From an uncultured Sphingobium sp. (GTDB taxonomy: Bacteria > Pseudomonadota > Alphaproteobacteria > Sphingomonadales > Sphingomonadaceae): a stretch of DNA of 11,389 nt. Location of the stretch: NCBI GenBank assembly GCA_913773715.1, contig CAJYHD010000722.1:1-11389 (forward strand), read 5' to 3'. Within the stretch, counting starts at the first letter, position 1; every line of letters begins with the position of its first letter. A program made the translations under genes and the position numbers. The notes beneath the pieces are model-generated. The model was not told the DNA's origin. It was given only the letters and a program-made list of their open reading frames with translations, and did no database searches. Shown here in pieces: positions 6,971 through 11,389 of the stretch.

Positions 6971-8182
6971 GTGAGCCGCGCCCGCAAGATCACGGTGGGC
7001 GAGCAGTTCGACCTGTTCCTGCCCTATATCGCCGACCTGCCCTTGCGCGATCAGCGCGAGATGATGGAGCGGCCGTTCTTCAGCCTCGCCAAGTCGAAGC
7101 GCCTGAAGCCGATCGACTACACCAGCCCCGACGGCAAGGTGCGGGTCCACGTCAGCGCCAATCCGGACTATGGCATGGCGACGATCTGGGATGCCGACAT
7201 CCTGATCTACTGCGCCAGCGTCCTGGCCGACATGGCGCGCCGTGGGCACAACGACGTGCCGCGCAAGCTGAATATCATGCCCTACGACCTGCTGCGGGCG
7301 ATCGGGCGCCCCACAACCGGGCGTGCCTACGAACTGCTCGGCCAGGCGCTGGATCGGCTCGTCGCTACCACGATCAAGACCAACTTGCGTGCGGAGAACC
7401 GGCGCGAGGCGACATTCTCCTGGCTTGATGGCTGGACGCAGCTTGTCGACGAGAAGACCGAGCGCTCGCGCGGCATGACCATCGAGCTGTCGAACTGGTT
7501 CTGGGAGGGCGTCACCATGAAAGGCGGCGTGCTCGCCATCGACCGCGCCTACTTCGACATAACCGGCGGCCGTGAGCGCTGGCTCTACCGCGTGGCGCGC
7601 AAGCATGCGGGCGGGGCAGGGGAGGCGGGTTTCGGCATCTCGATGCCCGTGCTGTTCGAGAAGTCCGGCGCGGAAGGGCAGTACCGGCGATTCAAGTTCG
7701 AGATGCTCAAGCTGGCCGAGAAAAACGATCTGCCGGGCTACGAACTCGGCGTCGAAACCACGAAGGATGGCGAGCCGATGATCCGCATGCGGCGGGTGGA
7801 CGGGAAGGGCGGTGCGCAGGCCTGCCTGCCCGCGGCACCGGGCGCGGCGGAACCGGACGGCGGCGCGGCGCCGGATACGCCGGCTCTGAAGCGGGCCGAG
7901 GGTGTTTCCCCGGGGAAACATCCCGAGGTGATCGATGCCCGCAAGCTGATCCGCTCGGCCGTCTCCGGCCTGTCCGACGCTGCGACACGCGGTTTCATGA
8001 CGGACGACACGATCGACCAGCTGCGCCGCGAGTGCCCGGGGTGGGACCTTTACGTCCTCCATGCCGATTTCGAGCGCTGGGTCGCCGGCTCACCCGACCG
8101 CACCCCTGCCGACTGGCAGCGCGCCTTCATCGGGTGGGTAAAACGGCACCATCAGAAGCATCGCTTTCAGCTTCCCGGATAA
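6971..8182 (+). CDS. repA: Plasmid replication initiator, RPA family
   Basis: The 403-residue protein matches the Replication initiator protein A family (PF10134) of alphaproteobacterial plasmids, including sphingomonad ones; it should bind the plasmid origin and start replication. Family-typical stretches are EQFDLFLPYIADLPLRDQRE (11-30, beginning with a short lead-in), MERPFFSLAKSKR (32-44), DADILIYCASVLADM (74-88), NIMPYDLLRAIGRPTTGRAY (101-120) and YFDITGGRERWLYRVARKH (194-212). A Gly/Ala/Pro-rich linker (about 278-316) joins a small C-terminal domain (320-400) with CPGWDLYVLHADFERW. Start: GTG at 6971, the first in-frame start after an upstream stop, with GGGGA 10 nt before it. A third parS-like palindrome is written into the linker codons (311-317, GVSPGKH). 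Repeats downstream may be the binding sites of this protein. Confidence 0.94.
   Translation: MSRARKITVGEQFDLFLPYIADLPLRDQREMMERPFFSLAKSKRLKPIDYTSPDGKVRVHVSANPDYGMATIWDADILIYCASVLADMARRGHNDVPRKLNIMPYDLLRAIGRPTTGRAYELLGQALDRLVATTIKTNLRAENRREATFSWLDGWTQLVDEKTERSRGMTIELSNWFWEGVTMKGGVLAIDRAYFDITGGRERWLYRVARKHAGGAGEAGFGISMPVLFEKSGAEGQYRRFKFEMLKLAEKNDLPGYELGVETTKDGEPMIRMRRVDGKGGAQACLPAAPGAAEPDGGAAPDTPALKRAEGVSPGKHPEVIDARKLIRSAVSGLSDAATRGFMTDDTIDQLRRECPGWDLYVLHADFERWVAGSPDRTPADWQRAFIGWVKRHHQKHRFQLPG
7900..7923. other. Candidate parS site 3, inside the repA coding region
   Basis: The 18-bp core TGTTTCCCCGGGGAAACA is identical to that of site 2, and the dyad extends to 24 bp with one mismatched pair. 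It lies in the codons of the repA inter-domain linker, where protein sequence constraint is low. This suggests the DNA site, rather than the protein, is being kept. Confidence 0.68.
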
Positions 8183-8536
8183 GGCCGATCTTGCCCGCCG
8201 CGTTCCCGAAGTGTCGCGCCACGAAAGTCTAGTACGTGCACAGCGGCTCAATGCCGTACCTCCGATTACGAGATTGAACGTCATCGCCGGCGAGTGGCGC
8301 CAAACTGATTCAATTCCCGTCGTGCTGTGGCACGCTTCGACACTCCAGGAACACCACGGGCGACACCGACGATCCTCCAGGAACGAGGCGTCGAACTTTC
8401 AGGAACGGCACCATCGACACATCGGGACCACATCCTCGATCCATCCGGAACCGCCCCGCCACACGACTCGCGCGATTCCGGCGCTGAGCGAACCACAGCG
8501 GACAGCTTAACTGTTCTAAAAGATTCAGAAACCTAT
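8183..8536. other. Candidate replication origin (oriV): GGAAC-centred repeats plus AT-rich patch
   Basis: This 354-bp gap between repA and the next, convergent gene has no plausible gene. GGAAC recurs at 8348, 8380, 8402 and 8447, mostly within tCcAGGAAC and usually preceded by a CGA. The steps of 32, 22 and 45 bp are close to multiples of a helical turn. A small hairpin (CGTGC-TGTG-GCACG, 8321-8334) precedes them. About 60 bp after the last repeat comes a stretch clearly richer in A+T (about 8506-8545), a possible unwinding element. Initiator repeats next to an AT-rich patch beside rep are typical of iteron origins. No clear DnaA box was seen, and the repeats are imperfect. Confidence 0.4.
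8343..8451 (+). repeat. Four imperfect direct repeats (iteron-like)
   Basis: Copies: CTCCAGGAAC (8343-8352), CTCCAGGAAC (8375-8384), TTTCAGGAAC (8397-8406) and CATCCGGAAC (8442-8451). The first two are identical over 10 bp; the others diverge at one to four positions. They are all in the same orientation. Confidence 0.45.
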
Positions 8537-9538
8537 CTAACCTTCAGAAGCCTGCGGCTTTGGTGGGATTGTCTGAGAAGACCGATTGCACCAATCCGTT
8601 CGCCAGCACGGGAAGCCGGCAGTCAGACGCTTGACCAGTGGAACACCATGCCCGCGCAGCACTTCGAGATACGGTCGATTGGCTACTGCGGCTTTCTCGA
8701 AGTGAGCGTCGCGACCTTGCGCCAGCGCATCGTAGTTGCAGATCACCAAACCCGGGGGCAGGATCACTTCCAACGCAGCACCGGGAGCAAGCTCGCGCCA
8801 GACAGCGCGCGCGGCATCGCCCGGAACGTCGAACTTGTCCGCCAAGCCGATTAGCACCGACGCAACCTGACGATACGCCTGCCTGACTTGGCAACTGCGG
8901 TCAGACCTGCCCGCTTCCATCCAGGCTACGTACTTGCGCAACTGGTGGATGACCTTGATGCCACCCAGATAAGCGCCATCCGAGCTCTCGCGGTAAGCCG
9001 AACGCGCGCGCAACTCACTGTTGTCGCTGCACTTCGCTTCCCAGAAGGCGAGACTGCCATGCTGCGCCACCACCAGATCCATGCGAGGCGCTTTGCGTTC
9101 CGCAGTGTTGGCGGGCAGGGCCATCTCCAGATCCAGAGCACCGGGGTTGTGCGCGACAAGGTCGTCGACGAAGGCCTTCTCGGCCCCGGCATAGGTAACG
9201 GCGATCTCGATCCAGCTGTCGATCTGACCGGCGGACACACAGGCCGAATCAAACGTCACGGTGCGCTGGTCGAGATCCGAAGGTCGGGCGGCGTGACGCT
9301 TGTGCCCGGAGACATAGACTGGGTGTACCGCCAGGCGTGTGGCGCCGCCAACTCGCGATATCCGTGTGATGGACTGGCCTCGGACGTAAAGATTCAGATA
9401 CCCGGCGCGGACCCCAATGCGCAGGCACCGCTGCGCGTCGCAGACTTCACCTGGTAGTGCCCAGCGCGCGAAAAGATGACGAACGGCGGCATTGTCGGCC
9501 AATTCCTCAACGGCGAAATGTCGCGCAAACGGCTTCAT
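8537..9538 (-). CDS. Uncharacterised protein with PD-(D/E)XK nuclease-like core
   Basis: I do not recognise this 333-residue protein as a named family. The middle has the pattern of a PD-(D/E)XK nuclease: PRMDLVVAQ (Asp154), a turn, then LAFWEAK (Glu167, Lys169), followed about 30 residues later by IHQLRKYVAWME (Gln199, Tyr203), resembling the QxxxY helix of some families. The N-terminal 90 residues (basic, with FAVEELADNAAVRHLFARW) could be a recognition domain; the C-terminus (VILPPGLVICNYDA, then a Pro/Ser-rich tail) is of unknown role. Such folds occur in restriction and anti-phage nucleases. The ATG at 9538 has GAGGAG 11-12 nt upstream, rather far. The gene is divergent from the HEPN/PD-(D/E)XK pair and ends beside the candidate origin. 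Nuclease activity is inference. Confidence 0.72.
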   Translation of the reverse strand: MKPFARHFAVEELADNAAVRHLFARWALPGEVCDAQRCLRIGVRAGYLNLYVRGQSITRISRVGGATRLAVHPVYVSGHKRHAARPSDLDQRTVTFDSACVSAGQIDSWIEIAVTYAGAEKAFVDDLVAHNPGALDLEMALPANTAERKAPRMDLVVAQHGSLAFWEAKCSDNSELRARSAYRESSDGAYLGGIKVIHQLRKYVAWMEAGRSDRSCQVRQAYRQVASVLIGLADKFDVPGDAARAVWRELAPGAALEVILPPGLVICNYDALAQGRDAHFEKAAVANRPYLEVLRGHGVPLVKRLTAGFPCWRTDWCNRSSQTIPPKPQASEG

Positions 9539-9753
9539 AGCTGGAGGCTCTCCTCGCTGATCGCTGTCCTTGTACGAGGTTACGACCGTTTATGTCGTTG
9601 CACTATCAGAGCAGTGTCTTCGCGGCCGCGGCTACCCGCACGATCTACGGATAGACAAAGCCCTGAGTACATGAACTATCGTCGAGATATTACAAACGCG
9701 AAGCATACGGCAGTCGGTGGAAACCGCGCCGTGCATTGCAACCGGAGCCATAG
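9539..9753. promoter_or_regulatory. Divergent intergenic region, probably holding promoters for both sides
   Basis: These 215 bp separate the minus-strand nuclease-like gene from the plus-strand small ORF and HEPN gene. The stretch is less GC-rich than its surroundings, notably 9569-9600 and 9665-9705. A weak inverted repeat (ACGAC-N7-GTCGT, 9582-9598) could be an operator. No -35/-10 pair is clear enough to assign, and no gene is supported inside. Confidence 0.35.
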
Positions 9754-9882
9754 ATGATCAACGTTCTGCTGGCTGCCGCGATCCTCACGGACGCAGCTGG
9801 GCGTGACCAGCGCGGCAAGGAAGCACGTGACGCCCCTGCCGTCATGCGCACCCACATCGCGCCAAGGACGCAGCTCTCATGA
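9754..9882 (+). CDS. Small ORF (42 residues) coupled to the HEPN gene
   Basis: The ATG at 9754 has GGAG 6 nt upstream. The frame encodes 42 residues beginning MINVLLAAAILTDAAG and then becomes basic and polar. Its TGA overlaps the start of the HEPN gene as ATGA, the arrangement expected of translational coupling. The short hydrophobic N-terminus is not a clear signal or membrane segment. It could be a leader peptide that couples translation, a small antitoxin-like partner or a remnant. No family was recognised. Confidence 0.4.
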   Translation: MINVLLAAAILTDAAGRDQRGKEARDAPAVMRTHIAPRTQLS

Positions 9883-10565
9883 CCCGCTTTGCCGCACGCG
9901 ACCCGCTGCATCCGGAAAACCTGAAGCACAAGCAGCGTGCCTTGCGTGACGGCTTCCCCTTGCCACTTACTTTACGCGTTCACCGGGCGCTGTCGTGGCT
10001 TCGCCGTGCCGATGCAGAATCCGACGACGACGACGTGCGCTTCATCCTGTTGTGGATCGGCTTCAATGCCGCATATGCAAGCGATCTGGGGCAGGCGGCC
10101 GGAGATGATGGACGGCGCGAGCGCAACGTGTTCCTCGCCTTCTTTCATACTCTGGTACGCTTCGACGCGCGCCACCGCATCTACGACGCCGTGTGGAGCC
10201 GCTTCGGGCAGGAGATCCGCTTGCTGCTCGACAACCGCTATGTATTCGCACCGTTCTGGCTGCATCACAACGGAGTGGCGGGCTATGCAAACTGGGAACT
10301 GCGCCTGGAAGACCCGCGCCGGCAAGTGAACCGCGCACTACGAGAGCACGACACGGCCACGCTGCTCTCGCTGCTGTTCGACAGGCTCTATGTACTGAGG
10401 AACCAGCTGGTCCATGGCGGCGGCACCTGGAACAGCGGCAACAACCGCGCTCAGGTCCGCAGCGGCGCGGCGCTGCTGGGTTACCTGCTGCCGATCTTTG
10501 TCGACTTGATGATGGACAATCCCGCGCATGCCTGGGCGCTGCCGCACTATCCGGTTGTGGAGTAG
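9879..10565 (+). CDS. HEPN-domain protein (putative ribonuclease)
   Basis: The 228-residue, largely alpha-helical protein carries the HEPN signature R-x4-6-H as RNQLVH (Arg174, His179) in the helix DRLYVLRNQLVHGG, followed by TWNSGNNRAQVRSGAALLGYLLPIFVDLMMD. This form, with a conserved Gly-Gly-x-Trp-x-Ser and Asn-Arg after the motif, belongs to a set of uncharacterised bacterial HEPN proteins. HEPN domains are often metal-independent RNases in toxin-antitoxin, abortive-infection and CRISPR effectors. The N-terminus has a second helical region with FILLWIGFNAAYA (55-67). ATG 9879 has AAGGA about 10 nt upstream and overlaps the small ORF. The next gene starts 3 nt after the stop, so the two are co-translated. 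RNase activity is predicted from Arg and His only; a non-catalytic HEPN is possible. Confidence 0.8.
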   Translation: MTRFAARDPLHPENLKHKQRALRDGFPLPLTLRVHRALSWLRRADAESDDDDVRFILLWIGFNAAYASDLGQAAGDDGRRERNVFLAFFHTLVRFDARHRIYDAVWSRFGQEIRLLLDNRYVFAPFWLHHNGVAGYANWELRLEDPRRQVNRALREHDTATLLSLLFDRLYVLRNQLVHGGGTWNSGNNRAQVRSGAALLGYLLPIFVDLMMDNPAHAWALPHYPVVE

Positions 10566-10568
10566 AGC

Positions 10569-11389
10569 ATGGCTGAACGGCGAAAGAAGGCGGCGGCCGA
10601 TGCCGGGCAGTTCGCCGATCCAGTACAAATCCTCCAGGGTGCGTACCGAGTGCATTTCAATGAGGCGGCGCTCCGGAGATATGCGCTTATCCATGAAGGG
10701 CATATTTGTGCCTATGCGCTGCCTGCCGAGGAAAAGCTGACTGGATTGCGCGGATCAAGGCGTAGCCACCGCGGCGACCTCCTGGCATTCATCGGTGCGC
10801 GCCAGGGCGAGCACGCCTTGACCGCATCCAGCATTCCCTGGCTCAGGATATTCGAGACGCAGGTCTGCAGCGGTCTGCGCGACTTCCTGCTCGCCCAGCC
10901 CCACCATGACGGCGTCCGCACGCTGCTTGGTGCGCTTGCACCTGACTTTGCCTGGCCGACAAACATCGACGAGGCCATGATCGATGTCGAGGTGCGATGC
11001 GCATCCACCATCAAGGGCCAGCGGAAGCGGCCGCGCATAGACATGCTGATCACGGTGATAAGCGGGGGCCGAAGGTGCGGCGCGGTCATTGAGGTAAAGA
11101 TCGGCAATGCGAAGGTCATCAATCCGCTTCCAACCTACACGCAGTTCGCCCGCACGCACTTCGGCCCCGTCGCCAAGGGCGACATTCCCGCCGACACGAT
11201 CTTCGTCGTCCTCGTGCCATTCGCTTCGGCCAGGCTAAGGCGCCGGCTACGTCATCCTCGAAACCGACATTGGCGCATTGTCGAATGGCCTGCATTCATG
11301 CGCAGGATCGAGCAGCGGCTTCGGCATGACACGGCAGACTTCAAGATCTTCCGCAAAGTTATCTGGGATACGATTGATGTACGAACCGG
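10569..11389 (+). CDS. PD-(D/E)XK nuclease-like protein, partial (3' end outside window)
   Basis: From the ATG at 10569 the frame is open to the right edge, giving 273 residues without a stop. GGAG lies 6 nt upstream, inside the end of the HEPN gene, which stops 3 nt before this start. The core resembles PD-(D/E)XK nucleases of the PF14281 type: KRPRIDMLITV (Asp158), a short turn, then GAVIEVKIGNAK (Glu175, Lys177), followed by LPTYTQFAR, with Tyr190 and Gln192 in a position typical of the next helix. The preceding 150 residues have IPWLRIFETQVCSGLRDFLLAQ, also usual in that family. The basic stretch SARLRRRLRHPRNRHWR follows a FVVLVPF beta-strand and is then followed by IVEWPAFMRRIEQRL, so the frame appears intact. 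Partner of the HEPN protein by arrangement; the substrate is unknown. Confidence 0.75.
   Translation, partial: MAERRKKAAADAGQFADPVQILQGAYRVHFNEAALRRYALIHEGHICAYALPAEEKLTGLRGSRRSHRGDLLAFIGARQGEHALTASSIPWLRIFETQVCSGLRDFLLAQPHHDGVRTLLGALAPDFAWPTNIDEAMIDVEVRCASTIKGQRKRPRIDMLITVISGGRRCGAVIEVKIGNAKVINPLPTYTQFARTHFGPVAKGDIPADTIFVVLVPFASARLRRRLRHPRNRHWRIVEWPAFMRRIEQRLRHDTADFKIFRKVIWDTIDVRT

Noticed and set aside
6587..8062. 491-codon minus-strand ORF opposite repA and the end of parB
   Set aside because: Antisense shadow of two well-recognised genes; it translates through all three palindromes without domain features.
8183..8536. Short plus-strand frames downstream of repA (8211-8510 and 8327-8854)
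   Set aside because: No ribosome site, biased composition; the longer one runs through the antisense of the nuclease-like gene. The region is better explained as a regulatory or origin sequence.
11221..11280. Possible frameshift in the right-edge nuclease-like gene around the Arg-rich stretch
   Set aside because: The frame stays open and the sequence after it (IVEWPAFMRRIEQRL) looks like a normal continuation, so no shift is needed; a search against homologues would settle it.
1..11389. CRISPR arrays, tRNA or rRNA genes, insertion sequences
   Set aside because: No regularly spaced identical repeats, cloverleaf-like sequence, rRNA motif, transposase motif or paired terminal inverted repeats were seen by eye.

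Overview
The window is GC-rich DNA carrying a complete ParA/ParB/replication-initiator block of the kind found on plasmids of Alphaproteobacteria, most likely a sphingomonad (Sphingomonas, Sphingobium or Novosphingobium type). The host is inferred from base composition, an RPA-type initiator and an alphaproteobacterial-style LexA motif. No species can be named from the sequence alone. The fragment looks like a plasmid backbone flanked by accessory genes.

Left arm (1-2670, minus strand): a WYL-domain regulator is followed by a gene that begins as a large DExH helicase of the defence-associated class. Just after helicase motif III (GTSAT) it changes in frame into a two-helix membrane protein with a GAF domain, which runs off the left edge. 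This chimera is the most unusual coding feature here.

Stability block (2765-4269, minus strand): a hipB-hipA toxin-antitoxin pair with an ATGA overlap. Three operator-like dyads about 50 bp apart lie in the region shared with the divergent parA gene. An 18-bp perfect palindrome sits across the hipA stop codon.

Replication and partition core (4482-8182, plus strand): parA with an N-terminal DNA-binding domain, parB, then an RPA-type repA. Two palindromes with the shared core TTTCCCCGGGGAAA lie between parB and repA, 30 bp centre to centre, and a third lies inside repA. They are the best parS candidates. The second covers the probable Shine-Dalgarno of repA, which suggests a link between partition and copy-number control. 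Upstream of parB is a GTTC-N7-GTTC LexA-type box. Downstream of repA, four GGAAC-centred imperfect repeats and an AT-rich patch make a candidate origin.

Right arm (8537-11389): a minus-strand gene for a PD-(D/E)XK-type protein diverges from a tightly packed plus-strand set: a 42-residue ORF, a HEPN protein with an RNQLVH motif, and a second PD-(D/E)XK-type protein that runs off the right edge. This is the best candidate for an undescribed accessory (possibly defence) module. Its function is inferred from motifs and arrangement only. I recognised no tRNA, rRNA, CRISPR array, transposase or insertion-sequence end.
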